NCBI RefSeq assembly: GCF_000421465.1
Contig: NZ_ATXB01000001.1
Location: forward strand, 2,635,001 to 2,699,000
Length of the DNA: 64,000 bases
Source: Methylohalobius crimeensis 10Ki
Lineage (GTDB): Bacteria; Pseudomonadota; Gammaproteobacteria; Methylococcales; Methylothermaceae
Reading direction: 5' to 3'
Position numbers and translations under genes: made by a program. The stretch's first letter is position 1. The number at the start of each line of letters is the position of its first letter. The notes under the pieces are model-generated. The model did no database searches and had not been told where the DNA came from. It saw only the letters and a list, made by a program, of their open reading frames with translations. This document shows, piece by piece, positions 8,902 through 18,041 of the stretch.

Positions 8902-11389
8902 ATAGATCTCGGAACACGGCCACCGGACTTTTTCTCAACACCTCGCGGGTCCCCCAATAGCCCGCCAAACCGGTCAGGACCGCTCCGATAGCGGGAACGA
9001 CCAACCAGATCCAAGCGTGCAAGCGAAACGGGATATCGAAAATCCGGACATACAAGATCCACGCGATCGTTTCGGTCAGCCACACCGCCAACAATCCGGC
9101 CATACCGCCCAGACATAGAAATTCGATCCACTGCGATCGGCGCAGCAACTGACGCCGAGCCCCCAAGGCCCGCAACAGAGCCCCCTGATAAATCCGCTCG
9201 TCGATGGAACTTCGCACCGCCGCCAAAAGCACCGTCAAACCGGCCAGCAGCGCGAACACCAACACGTATTCGACGGCAAAAGTCACTTGACGCAGGATCA
9301 TCCGGAAATGCCGGAGGATCATATCCACTTCCACCAGGGTCACATGGGGAAATCGCCGGATCAAGGCGGCCAATTGCAGTTTACGCTCCGTGGGGAGGTA
9401 AAAACTGGTCATATAGGTCGCAGTGAAACCGGCCAGATCTCCGGGCGCGAAAATCATGTAGAAATTGGGGCTCATGGAGTCCCACTGAACCGTCCGCAAG
9501 CTGGCGGCTCGAGCATCGATCCGGCGCCCTTCCAGGAGAAAGGTCAAGCGATCCCCCACCCGGATTCCCAAGCTTTCGGCCAAATCCCGCTCCACCGATA
9601 CGCTGCGCCCGGTTTCATCGGGCTGCCACCAACTGCCTCCCACCAGCCGATTGTCGGCAGGCAGCTGCTCGGCCCAAGTCAGACTCAGATCCCGGTTGAT
9701 CGCCATGTCCCCTTCGCTGTCCTCGCGCGCCAGAAGATGCACGTCGGTTCCGTTCACCTCCGCCAGACGTCCCCGCACGATGGGATAGAATTGGCTGGTT
9801 TGGGCCTGAAGTTCATCCTTCAGGAAGGTGCGGAAATCGGGCAACTCTTCCGGGAAAACGTTGATGACGAAATGATTGGGGGCATCCGCCGGCAATTGAT
9901 CCTGCCAGGCATCCACCAAATCGTTGCGCACCAGGAAGCTCACGCTCATCGCCGCCAAGGTGACGCAGAAAGCCAGGGTCTGTCCCACCGTGGCGCGGCG
10001 GTGCCGAGTCAGATTCTGAAGTCCGAGGCGCCAGGACAAGCCCAATCGCCGCACCCCAAACCGCGCCAACTCCAGCAGCAGAGCGACCACGCCGGCCAGA
10101 ACCAGCAACCCCAAGGCACCGCCACCCAAAATCAAACCGGTCAGCTCGGCATCCCGGGTAAAACGCCCTAACAGCATCACAATCGCCGCCCCCCCCAATC
10201 CGTACACCAGCCAAACGCTGGCCGGTGCCGGAAGCAAGTCCCGCCGCAGCGCCATCGCCGGCGGCACGCGCCTCAACCTCAGCAGCGGCGGAAGGGAAAA
10301 GCCCAACAGTAACAGAAACGCGGTGAGCGGACCGAAGCCGAAGGCGAATCCCGAGGGCCAGGCCAAACGCTCCGGCAGCATCTCGCGCAAGAAGAAGACC
10401 AGGCTTTCCTGCACCGCCCAACCGATCAAGGTACCGATGCCTCCGGCGGCAATTCCCAACCATAGGAACTGGTAAACATACAAGCGCAAGATGGTATTCT
10501 GCCGGGCGCCCAGGCATTTCATCACCGCGGTGGCATCGAAATGGCGCTCGGTGTAGCGGCGGGCGGCCATCGCCACCGCCACCCCGGCGATCAGGACCAC
10601 GATGACGCTCGCCAATCCCAGATAGCGCTCGGCCCGATTCAAGGCGCGACCCACATCGGGCCGGTCCTCGTGGATATCGAGAAGCCGCTGATTGGGCGCC
10701 AGCCGTGGTTTGAGCCATCCCTTGAACCCTTTCAGATCCGATGCCGATCCGGAGAACAACTGATAATAATGGGCCCGGCTGCCCGGCCCCAGAATGGCGG
10801 CGGCGGCCAGATCCTCCACCCGCATCATGACCCGCGGCGCCAGGCTATAGAAGGAAGTCCGGGTATCGGGTTCGAAAGTCAGGATCCGATCGATCAGCAA
10901 GCGCTGCTTCCCTACATGAAGGTAATCGCCCAGCTTCAATCCGAGCCGATCCAAAACGCGCTGCGCGACCCAGACGCGGCCCGGCTTAGGCGGCGAGCGA
11001 GTCATCGTTTCGGCGACGATGTCGGTGCGAGTGGTTTTGAGATAGCCCCGCAAAGGATAACCGTCACTGACCGCCTTGACGCCCACCAACAGCAACTGGT
11101 CGTTTTCCACCAACACACTGGTGAACGCCAGCTTGCGCGCGGTGCTCAATCGCCGGGTTTGCGCCTCCGCCAACCATTCTTTCGGCAAGGGGGCATGACC
11201 GCGCACCACCATATCGGCGGCGAGAAAATCGGCGGCTTGATCGATCATGGTCCGGGTCAAACGATCGGCCACCAAGGCGATGGCGGTGACGCTGACCACG
11301 GCGATGATCAGCGCCAGGCTCAAAATTCTAAGTTCCCCGGCCCGCCAATCGCGGCGCAGCAGGCGCCCTGCCAATATCCAATCCTTCAT
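8900..11389 (-). CDS. FtsX-family ABC transporter permease (YbbP-like)
   Basis: 829 residues with the duplicated FtsX architecture: an N-terminal membrane segment, a large periplasmic domain, a block of membrane segments near 260-450 including two central helices, a second periplasmic domain, and three C-terminal helices. This matches E. coli YbbP. The ATG overlaps the stop of the ATPase gene by 4 bases, so the pair forms one exporter. The pair diverges from tesA as in E. coli. A role in moving lipophilic compounds or in envelope maintenance is inferred from the family; no substrate is established. Confidence 0.88.
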   Translation of the reverse strand: MKDWILAGRLLRRDWRAGELRILSLALIIAVVSVTAIALVADRLTRTMIDQAADFLAADMVVRGHAPLPKEWLAEAQTRRLSTARKLAFTSVLVENDQLLLVGVKAVSDGYPLRGYLKTTRTDIVAETMTRSPPKPGRVWVAQRVLDRLGLKLGDYLHVGKQRLLIDRILTFEPDTRTSFYSLAPRVMMRVEDLAAAAILGPGSRAHYYQLFSGSASDLKGFKGWLKPRLAPNQRLLDIHEDRPDVGRALNRAERYLGLASVIVVLIAGVAVAMAARRYTERHFDATAVMKCLGARQNTILRLYVYQFLWLGIAAGGIGTLIGWAVQESLVFFLREMLPERLAWPSGFAFGFGPLTAFLLLLGFSLPPLLRLRRVPPAMALRRDLLPAPASVWLVYGLGGAAIVMLLGRFTRDAELTGLILGGGALGLLVLAGVVALLLELARFGVRRLGLSWRLGLQNLTRHRRATVGQTLAFCVTLAAMSVSFLVRNDLVDAWQDQLPADAPNHFVINVFPEELPDFRTFLKDELQAQTSQFYPIVRGRLAEVNGTDVHLLAREDSEGDMAINRDLSLTWAEQLPADNRLVGGSWWQPDETGRSVSVERDLAESLGIRVGDRLTFLLEGRRIDARAASLRTVQWDSMSPNFYMIFAPGDLAGFTATYMTSFYLPTERKLQLAALIRRFPHVTLVEVDMILRHFRMILRQVTFAVEYVLVFALLAGLTVLLAAVRSSIDERIYQGALLRALGARRQLLRRSQWIEFLCLGGMAGLLAVWLTETIAWILYVRIFDIPFRLHAWIWLVVPAIGAVLTGLAGYWGTREVLRKSPVAVFRDL

Positions 11390-12048
11390 CGTTCCAGAAC
11401 CCTTCCCGCGTCCAATACGATGCTGCGCCGGCAGCGTTGGGCCAAGGCCTCGTCGTGGGTCACCAGGACCAAGGTGGTGGCGTGCGCCCGGTTGAGTTCG
11501 AATAATAGATCGATCACATGTTGGCCGGTGCGGCGGTCGAGGTTGCCGGTGGGCTCGTCGGCGAACAAGACCCGGGGACGGGTCACGAAGGCCCGCGCCA
11601 AGGCCACCCGTTGCTGCTCGCCGCCGGACAATTGGCGCGGATAATGCTGCAGGCGATGGCTCAATTCGACCCGCGCCAATAAAGCCTCCGCCTGGGCCGC
11701 CGCTTCCCGCTCGCCTTTCAATTCCAACGGCAGCATGACGTTCTCCAGCGCGGTCAAGCTAGGCAATAGTTGGAAGGATTGGAACACGAATCCCACCGTC
11801 TTGCCCCGCAATTCGGCGCGCCCGTCCTCGTCCAGATCGGTCAAGGCAACGCCGTCGAGGCGAACCCGACCCGAGGTGGGCAGGTCCAAACCGGCCAGGA
11901 TGCTGAGCAAGGTGGACTTGCCGGAGCCGGAGACACCGACCACGGCAACGGTTTCCCCCGCGGGGATGGTCAAATTCACATCGGTCAGGATATCCAGGGG
12001 CCCTTCCGAGGTGGTCACCGATTTATTAACATTTTCGGCAACGATCAT
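11386..12048 (-). CDS. ABC transporter ATP-binding protein (YbbA-like)
   Basis: 220-residue ATPase of the LolD/MacB/FtsE class: Walker A GVSGSGKSTLL, signature LSGGEQQRVALARA, Walker B VLFADEPTGNLD, and an H-loop in VTHDEALA. I chose the ATG at 12048 (MIVAENV), since the longer frame to 12174 would run into the divergent tesA. It is translationally coupled to the FtsX-like permease that follows. Family members of this class couple to FtsX-fold permeases that work by mechanotransmission rather than classical transport. Confidence 0.92.
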   Translation of the reverse strand: MIVAENVNKSVTTSEGPLDILTDVNLTIPAGETVAVVGVSGSGKSTLLSILAGLDLPTSGRVRLDGVALTDLDEDGRAELRGKTVGFVFQSFQLLPSLTALENVMLPLELKGEREAAAQAEALLARVELSHRLQHYPRQLSGGEQQRVALARAFVTRPRVLFADEPTGNLDRRTGQHVIDLLFELNRAHATTLVLVTHDEALAQRCRRSIVLDAGRVLER

Positions 12049-12100
12049 CGCCGCGGCAGGTCCAAGCTCCGCGGATAATATTTCACAGGAGGATTTCGAC

Positions 12101-12703
12101 ATGGGAAGGATTGGGTTGTTTCTGTTATGGATGCTCTTACCCCAGCTGGGCTGGACCGCGACGGTGCTGGTCATGGGCGACAGTCTCAGCGCCGCCTACG
12201 GCATCCCCGCCGATCGGGGTTGGGTCGCCTTGCTGGAGGAGCGGCTCCAAAAAGAACACAAAGACGTGCGCTTTGTCAACGCCAGCATCAGCGGCGAAAC
12301 CAGCGCCGGCGGGCTGCACCGGTTTCCTCCGTTGTTGAAAACCCACCAACCCGACATCGTGATCCTCGAATTGGGCGGCAACGACGGCCTGCGAGGCATC
12401 CCGCCCCAGCAAATGGAACGTAATCTGGCGAACATGATCGAAGCCTCCCGCTCGGCCGGCGCCGAGGTGATCCTGTTGGGAATCAAAATGCCCACCAACT
12501 ACGGCCCCCGTTTCGCCGCGATGTTCGAGGACGTCTACCAGCGTCTCGCCGATCGCCATCCGGTGACTTTCGTGCCGTTTTTTTTGCAAGACGTCGCCTT
12601 GAAAGACGGCCTGATGCAAGCCGACGGCATTCACCCGAACGTGGAAGCCCAGCCTTTGTTGGCGCAGGAAGTCTGGCACGCATTGAACGGCATGATAGAC
12701 TAG
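12101..12703 (+). CDS. tesA: SGNH-family esterase/thioesterase I (TesA)
   Basis: 200-residue exported SGNH hydrolase. A signal peptide (about residues 1-20, GLFLLWMLLPQLGWTA) precedes block I GDSLSAAYG with the nucleophile serine. Block III is GGNDGLRG and the catalytic Asp/His are in DGIHPN. The E. coli orthologue is the periplasmic acyl-CoA thioesterase I/protease I/lysophospholipase L1. The start is supported by AGGAGG 6-7 bases upstream. The gene diverges from the ybbA-like ATPase with about 50 bp between starts. Just after its stop begins a 1.8-kb cluster of mobile elements. Confidence 0.93.
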   Translation: MGRIGLFLLWMLLPQLGWTATVLVMGDSLSAAYGIPADRGWVALLEERLQKEHKDVRFVNASISGETSAGGLHRFPPLLKTHQPDIVILELGGNDGLRGIPPQQMERNLANMIEASRSAGAEVILLGIKMPTNYGPRFAAMFEDVYQRLADRHPVTFVPFFLQDVALKDGLMQADGIHPNVEAQPLLAQEVWHALNGMID

Positions 12704-12711
12704 ATTCTTAC

Positions 12712-12969
12712 AGTCTGTTTCAAAACCCGATATACCGTATAAGCCTACGAAGCACGACATCACCTTAATTCCCTCTCCGTCTGGAATGACTCAAGTAGAG
12801 TCCCTTCTCCCTCCTGGAGGGAGAAGGTTAGGAAGAGGGTGGATCTAATTGAAGTGAAAGGTATTATTGATTTAAACCACCCTCACCCCATCCCTCTCCC
12901 TCCAGCGGGAGAAGGGAGATCAAGGCATGCGCGATTACCCTGAACCGCGCACGAGTTTTGAAACGGACT
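12712..12969. repeat. Inverted-repeat element A, copy 1 (uninterrupted)
   Basis: A 258-bp non-coding element. Its ends are imperfect inverted repeats (AGTCTGTTTCAAAAC at the left, GTTTTGAAACGGACT at the right). The interior contains short REP-like palindromes (TCCCTCCTGGAGGGAGA and CTCCCTCCAGCGGGAG). The same sequence recurs in opposite orientation at 52460-53900, where an IS110 element splits it; the two copies align almost end to end outside that insertion. It encodes nothing recognisable and is probably a non-autonomous, MITE-like element. Confidence 0.8.
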
Positions 12970-13064
12970 TTTAGATTCTGTTGCCGTTTTCAGCAGGAGC
13001 CGGGGAGAACGTTCCGGGACCGTTCGCAGCAAGGATGCTGCTGAAAATGGCAACAGAATCTAAA
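12970..13064. repeat. Long palindrome B (95 bp)
   Basis: Two 27-base arms with one mismatch (12970-12996 and 13038-13064), ending TTTAGATTCTGTTGCC / GGCAACAGAATCTAAA, flank a 41-base centre. Related ends (GTTCTGTTGACATTTG type) occur at 34455-34517 and 38371-38390. It abuts element A on the left, and the insertion sequence on the right is inserted exactly at its CTAAA end. Confidence 0.7.
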
Positions 13065-14518
13065 CTCGACTTTCCCCATTATGCGGCATAGCACATTATC
13101 TCGATACAGCGGGTCAGTAATGGGTTGGGATTTTTTTCCACGTCGGTGGCTGGCGGCGACCTGGAAAAAAGGTGTGCACTCCACAGGTGACGGCGTACCA
13201 AGGCCAACGCATCGATAAAGGTCGGGTGAGTTTTCGATACCAGGCAGCGGTACGCACCGGCATCGCCTGGTTGGCGACCAGCCGATCGGCCATGAGGGTG
13301 ACCAGGGAGAACAAGCCGAGCAGGATGGGCGTGGTCCGGGCGATCGCCCGCCTTGACCATTGGCGCTGCGTTTCCAGTCCCAAGTGGGCACGGGTTTCTT
13401 CGAAGGTGACCTCGACCTGCCAACGGCGGATAAACCACTGGACGATCTCTGTCGGCGCGGCCTTCGGATCCGTGCACAACAGCGCTTGGGCCTGGAAGCG
13501 CTGGAGCGGATCGCGGATCAGCACCCAACGGAGCGGTACGGGCGGTTTGCCCGCGTGGTACCACACCGCCGTGCCCGAGGCGATTTCCACCGGGCGGTCG
13601 GATTCGCCATACCACCGCGCAACGGTCAAGCGTTGCCAACGGGTCGCCGGGTCGGCGGCCACTTGCGCCAGCGTGGGGAGCCGTTTCCCCTTTTTGCGCG
13701 GTCGTCCAGAGCGGCCCGGTCGCGGCGGCGGGGCCGGTTCGTACAACGCCGCATCCAACCGCAGCCGGGTCACGACACTGAACCGGTCCCCAGTGACGGC
13801 CGCCAAAAGATCCAAGGCCGCAAAGCTCTGATCGGCGACCACCACGATCGAGCGGGTGGGCAACCAGCGCCGGACCATCCGCAAGAGCTGCCGGGCCCGC
13901 TCGGTCAAGGATCGATGCGCACGCCGATAGCGCCGATAGTAGCGCTCCGAGGGGCATAGCGAGGTCAGAAAAGGAAGCGCCCAAACCCGATGGGCCCAAG
14001 GGATCGGCACCAACAGCATCAGGCTCAACCAGCGCAGGCCGCTGGCTTTCACAAAATGCCCCCGGCTGGAGCGGACCGGGTCCCGGTAGATCCCCCGAGC
14101 ACCAATCTTGCGCCCCCACCGTCGCTCAATCGTGTCATCCAATCCCATCACCAAGGGTCCCTGCCAGGCAAACGCCTGGATTAACAGCCCCAACAACAGG
14201 CGACTGCTGGCCAGCCCAGACCACCGCGCCCGGCTGAGCACCCGATGGTAGTTCTTGAACCGTCGCTCCTCGCCGAGCCCCATCACCCGAAGCACTGCCG
14301 CCACCGTGCGTCGACCAGGCGTGAGGATCGCACCTATCAGTAACACTTGCGCCCGTTGCCATACCCTTTTGCTGAACAGCGGTGCAAACACCTTTATAAT
14401 CGACAAGACGTCGGGAGGTAATCCGCCCATCTGAAGAACCTCTTTTTGGTCGAAGATGATTCTTCATAGGTGGTTATCTCCCGGCCCTTATACAACCCCT
14501 CAAATGGGGAAAGTCGAG
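13065..14518 (-). mobile_element. Insertion sequence, copy 1 (1454 bp, DDE transposase)
   Basis: The ends are perfect inverted repeats beginning CTCGACTTTCCCCATT, and the element is flanked by a 5-bp direct repeat CTAAA (13060-13064 and 14519-14523). It is almost identical to the 1455-bp copy at 38570-40024, in opposite orientation. The differences I found are a one-base deletion near the 3' end of the transposase gene and one substitution (Pro versus Ser). The IS4/IS701-like assignment rests on the transposase type and is tentative; the 5-bp duplication is not the 4 bp usually given for IS701. Confidence 0.9.
13079..14430 (-). pseudogene. Transposase, copy 1, frameshifted at the C-terminus
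   Basis: The first roughly 393 codons match copy 2, with DDE-type acidic residues in MGLDDTIERRWGRK, VVVADQSFAALD and VEVTFEETRAHLGLE. After AAWYRK a single C is missing relative to copy 2, so the frame ends at 13114 with an unrelated 45-residue tail (438 residues in all) instead of the conserved THPTFIDALALVRRHLW ending of copy 2. The altered tail may leave it inactive. Transposase from copy 2 could still act on this copy, since both ends are intact. Confidence 0.8.
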
Positions 14519-14563
14519 CTAAAAGGCTGAAATCAAACTGAGGCTGACCATTCAGGAGAATCC

Positions 14564-15130
14564 ATGGCCCACCCACCTCTACTTTGCGACGCGGAACGAA
14601 GCATTCTGGTATTGACCGACATCCAACCCCGTCTGGCCGAGGCCATGCCCGAGCATGAACGCCAGCGCATGATCGATCACAGCAACATGCTGCTGGAGGC
14701 CGCCGGTACCCTCGACGTGCCGGTGTTGATTACCGAGCAATACCCAGAAGGATTGGGACACACCACTCCCGAAATTTCGAAGCATCTGCCGGCCGGCGTG
14801 ACCCCGTTGCCCAAGACCGGCTTCGCCTGCAATTGCGCGGAAGGCTTCGACCGCATGCTCGACGCCAGCGACCGAACCCAAATCATTCTCACCGGCCAGG
14901 AAACCCACGTCTGCGTGCTGCAAACCGCCTTCGCCTTGCTCAGTCGGGGACTCGAGGTGTTCGTGGTCGAGGACGCGGTCTGCTCACGCAACCCGGAACA
15001 CAAGATTTATGCGCTGGAGCGGATGCGCCAAGCAGGCGTGGTCGTCCTCTGCGCGGAATCGGTCCTCTTCGAATGGCTGCGCGACGCCCGCCATCCCCAT
15101 TTCAAACCCCTGGCCCGTCTGATTCGTTAA
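14564..15130 (+). CDS. Isochorismatase-family cysteine hydrolase
   Basis: 188 residues. The catalytic aspartate lies in LVLTDIQPRLAEAMPEHE, the lysine in LPKTGFACN, and the nucleophile cysteine in GQETHVCVLQTAFALL. The family includes nicotinamidases, ureidoacrylate and isochorismate hydrolases; this sequence looks like the YcaC-type group whose substrate is unknown. The start ATG follows AGGAG by 6 bases. The insertion sequence ends only 45 bp upstream, so the native promoter may have been displaced. It precedes the HopJ gene with a 3-base gap. Confidence 0.88.
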   Translation: MAHPPLLCDAERSILVLTDIQPRLAEAMPEHERQRMIDHSNMLLEAAGTLDVPVLITEQYPEGLGHTTPEISKHLPAGVTPLPKTGFACNCAEGFDRMLDASDRTQIILTGQETHVCVLQTAFALLSRGLEVFVVEDAVCSRNPEHKIYALERMRQAGVVVLCAESVLFEWLRDARHPHFKPLARLIR

Positions 15131-15133
15131 ACC

Positions 15134-15487
15134 ATGGACTTGGACACCTTTCTCACTCGAGTCCGCGCCGAACAAGCGGTGGACTTCAGCGAAACCCTGG
15201 CGCTCATCGAAGCGCATTACGATTACACCCCCACCCCATTCGCCAACGGTAAGGGAGAGGATAGGCACCTCAACCAGGCGGGACAAAACGAAGGTTCTTG
15301 TAAAATTTTCGCTTTTGCCCGCCGCCACGGCCTGGACGAGTCTCAAACCCTGACTCTGTTCGGCGAACATTATCGCCACGTCCTGGCAACCCCGGACGGC
15401 ACAGACCACCTAAACATTCGGACTTTCAGCCGCCACGGCTGGGAAGGGATCGAGTTTCTCGGAGAACCGCTCAAGCCGCGACGCTGA
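15134..15487 (+). CDS. HopJ type III effector family protein
   Basis: 117 residues with the full signature of the HopJ family: FANGKGEDRHLNQAGQNEGS, CKIFAFARRHGL, TLFGEHYRHVL, DHLNIRTF and GWEGIEFLG. Despite the family name, it is widespread in free-living proteobacteria with no type III secretion system, and no secretion genes lie here. It is probably a cytosolic protein of unknown function. The gene follows the isochorismatase gene closely, and its last 17 bases overlap the convergent GGDEF gene. Confidence 0.88.
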   Translation: MDLDTFLTRVRAEQAVDFSETLALIEAHYDYTPTPFANGKGEDRHLNQAGQNEGSCKIFAFARRHGLDESQTLTLFGEHYRHVLATPDGTDHLNIRTFSRHGWEGIEFLGEPLKPRR

Positions 15488-16445
15488 CCCGATTGCGGCC
15501 GGAGCGCTTGGAGTGGTACAAAGCGCTGTCGGCCGCTTCGATCAAGGCGTCCAAGCGCTCTTTCGGCTTCGGGCGATGGGCGGCGATTCCCTCGCTGATG
15601 GTCACGATCCCGAAGGGGGAGTCGGGGTGAACGATGCACAAGGCCTCCACCGCCCGGCGTAAATTTTCAGCCACGGAAAGCGCCCCCGCTTGATCGGTAT
15701 CCGGCAGGATCACGGAAAATTCTTCCCCTCCGTAGCGAGCGATCAGATCATTGGCGCGATTCACCACTTGATAAAAACTGGCGGAGATGCGGCGAAGACA
15801 CTCATCTCCGGCCTGATGACCGAAGCGGTCGTTATAGGTCTTGAAATGATCGATATCGATCATAATCAGCGCCAGGGAGCTGCCCGTACGCTGAGCGCGC
15901 TTGAATTCCCGCTCCAGAAACTCGTCGAAGTGCCGGCGGTTGTGAAGCCCCGTCAAACCATCGTGAAAGGACAGCTGGCGTAATTGTTCATTCGCCTGTT
16001 TCAGCTGATCGGCCACGGCGATCAGTTCCTGGGCCTGACGCTTGCGTTGCTCGATTTCCGCCTTGAGGCGCAGCGCGGAACGAAGACGAGCCAATAACTC
16101 CACGCCTTTGAAAGGTTTTTCAATATAATCCATCGCGCCGACGTCGAAAGCCCGCTGAAGATCCTCTTCATCGGTGCTTCCGGTAATCATGATCACGGGA
16201 ATGTCGCAAGTGCCGGGGTTTTCCTTGATTCTACGACAGAGATCGATCCCCCAAGCATCCGGCAGGAAGATATCCAGCATCACCAGGTCGATTTCGGGAT
16301 CGGCCTTTTCTTCCCCTTCAATTCCCAGGCACGCCAGCGCCTGACTGGCGGAACGCGCCGTCAAGGTACGATAGCCTGCAGCGGCCAGCCGAATGCCGAC
16401 CAGCCTGCCCAGCTGGGGATCATCGTCAACGATCAAAATAGCCAT
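15471..16445 (-). CDS. Response regulator with diguanylate cyclase (REC-GGDEF)
   Basis: 324 residues. The N-terminal receiver domain has the acidic pocket in LIVDDDP and phospho-acceptor D58 in VMLDIFLPD. A short coiled linker (about 130-160) leads to a GGDEF domain with active-site motif RYGGEEF. The inhibitory I-site RAND sits five residues before it, so c-di-GMP feedback is expected. Phosphorylation should control synthesis of c-di-GMP, which commonly governs motility; flagellar genes lie elsewhere in this window, but no cognate kinase is adjacent. This architecture resembles PleD/WspR-type regulators with one receiver. Confidence 0.95.
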   Translation of the reverse strand: MAILIVDDDPQLGRLVGIRLAAAGYRTLTARSASQALACLGIEGEEKADPEIDLVMLDIFLPDAWGIDLCRRIKENPGTCDIPVIMITGSTDEEDLQRAFDVGAMDYIEKPFKGVELLARLRSALRLKAEIEQRKRQAQELIAVADQLKQANEQLRQLSFHDGLTGLHNRRHFDEFLEREFKRAQRTGSSLALIMIDIDHFKTYNDRFGHQAGDECLRRISASFYQVVNRANDLIARYGGEEFSVILPDTDQAGALSVAENLRRAVEALCIVHPDSPFGIVTISEGIAAHRPKPKERLDALIEAADSALYHSKRSGRNRVSVAA

Positions 16446-16547
16446 GTGTTGCTCTCTACAGGTCGCATAAGTCTGGAGACGGCCCTTACTGGTATTAGTT
16501 CAGTGTAAACCAGGAAATCGGCAAAGTTTTGTCGACCCGTTCACCTT

Positions 16548-17252
16548 CTAGTGACAGATAATCGGTATCGGCCGATCCAGGCAAATTGCCCCCGGACCGA
16601 CTCGAGCACGGAAGGCCAACGCCTCGACCCCGGCCGCCAATGCTCGGCGCAAGTTTTTTCCGTAGTCTGGATCGATATCGTCGGCAGGCGTGAATGCGGT
16701 CACATCGGCACGCTGAACGCAAAAAAACATCATCGCCCGTCCGCCCCGGGCCACCACTTCGACCAACTCGTTCAGATGTTTGCTTGCCCGGACACTGACC
16801 GCGTCCGGAAAACGGGCCACTCCGTGCGCCGCTAAGGTAACGTTTTTGACTTCCACATAACAAGGCGGTTTGTCCGGCGCCTCCAAAAGCAAATCGATCC
16901 GGCTGCGATGGCCGTAGGGAACTTCGCTGCGGATACGTTCGTACGCCTGAAGGGGGCCAATCAATCCGGTCTCGATGCCCTCGCGGACCAAATGATTGCT
17001 CAAGCCGGTATGGATACCCACCCAAGTTCCCGGCCGAGCCTCCACCAACTCCCAGGAATAGGGATATTTTCGCTTACTATCCCGGGTATCGCGCAGCCAG
17101 ACGCGCATCCCCGGCTCGGCGCATCCCTTCAGCGAGCCGGTATTGGGGGTATGGGCGGTCACCAGGCTGCCATCCTCCAATTCGACATCCGCCAGGAACC
17201 GTTTATATCGCCGCCGCAAGCGACCCGGCAACCAGGGACCCGGGACTTGCAT
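16548..17252 (-). CDS. sfsA: SfsA-family DNA/RNA nuclease-like protein
   Basis: 234 residues with the SfsA features: an N-terminal OB-like domain (RRRYKRFLADVELEDG, TPNTGSLKGC) and a PD-(D/E)xK-like core with RIDLLLE and CYVEVKNVTL. SfsA was named for sugar fermentation stimulation; the structure suggests nuclease activity, but the biological role is not settled. The ATG overlaps the TGA of the upstream BON gene (ATGA), indicating coupled translation, so I use this start and not the longer open frame to 17378. Confidence 0.93.
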   Translation of the reverse strand: MQVPGPWLPGRLRRRYKRFLADVELEDGSLVTAHTPNTGSLKGCAEPGMRVWLRDTRDSKRKYPYSWELVEARPGTWVGIHTGLSNHLVREGIETGLIGPLQAYERIRSEVPYGHRSRIDLLLEAPDKPPCYVEVKNVTLAAHGVARFPDAVSVRASKHLNELVEVVARGGRAMMFFCVQRADVTAFTPADDIDPDYGKNLRRALAAGVEALAFRARVGPGAICLDRPIPIICH

Positions 17253-17971
17253 CAGGTCAGCGTCAGGCGATTGTCGACTTTTCGCACCCCGTCCACATAC
17301 CAGCAATCGTGTTCCGCCAGTTGGATCTGCTCGGCCACCGGTACGACCCCGGTCAGCACCACCTCTCCTTGAAGGCACTGGGCGGCAATCTGCTGATGGT
17401 CGATAAAGGGATCCACATCCAACACCAAAGCAAGCGCTTCTTTAAGCTGTTCGTCGTTGTCTTCCTCGGGCGGATCGACTTCGAGATCGTTGGTCACGTC
17501 AAGGCTGCCCGGCACCCACCAAGCCATGGCCCCGGCCAAACGCCGATCGCATAGGGACCTCACCTTACCTTCCAGATACACGATCCCGTCTTCCACGTGG
17601 AGGAGGAACCATCCCGCCTGATCGTCCAGTTGGCGCCTGACTTCCCGCTCCCCTTTCCGGTCGACGGCGGTGATCCCGTAATGCTTATACACCGGATCTT
17701 CCTCGAGCAGCTTGACCAGATGGGCGAGAATTTCGTCATCCCCCATGGCTTCCGCCGGCTCGACTTGCAAGCGGTCGTCCACGGCGGTCACACCGGAAAC
17801 CTCCGAAGCGATGCAATGAGCACGACGCTTGGCGGCGATCTCCGCCACCACGCCGGTCAGCACAACCACTCCGGCCTCGGATTGGATCTCGATGCGATTC
17901 CGCTGAGGACTCACCCAACGATCCCGTTCCAGCGCTGCACGCACTGCCTTGACCAACTCAATTTGGGCCAT
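17252..17971 (-). CDS. Multi-BON-domain protein
   Basis: 239 residues without a signal peptide. Three BON (phospholipid-binding, OsmY-like) repeats can be seen: about residues 5-72 (VVLTGVVAEIAAKRRA), about 112-167 (GIVYLEGKVRSLCDRRLAG) and about 175-239 (GEVVLTGVVPVAEQIQLAE). The stretch YKHYGITAVDRKGE between the first two resembles no domain I know. BON proteins usually bind membranes, but the absence of an export signal leaves its location unclear. It is translationally coupled to sfsA and diverges from the first L,D-transpeptidase gene. Confidence 0.82.
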   Translation of the reverse strand: MAQIELVKAVRAALERDRWVSPQRNRIEIQSEAGVVVLTGVVAEIAAKRRAHCIASEVSGVTAVDDRLQVEPAEAMGDDEILAHLVKLLEEDPVYKHYGITAVDRKGEREVRRQLDDQAGWFLLHVEDGIVYLEGKVRSLCDRRLAGAMAWWVPGSLDVTNDLEVDPPEEDNDEQLKEALALVLDVDPFIDHQQIAAQCLQGEVVLTGVVPVAEQIQLAEHDCWYVDGVRKVDNRLTLT

Positions 17972-18041
17972 GTCGCCTCCCGGATGTCTCGTGGATAAGA
18001 TTCAATGGTATTCTATGCTTGTTATCAAACTTGTGGTAGCC

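Noticed and set aside
15134-15487. Type III secreted effector implying pathogenicity
   Set aside because: HopJ-family proteins are common in free-living bacteria, and there are no virulence type III secretion genes here (only flagellar ones).
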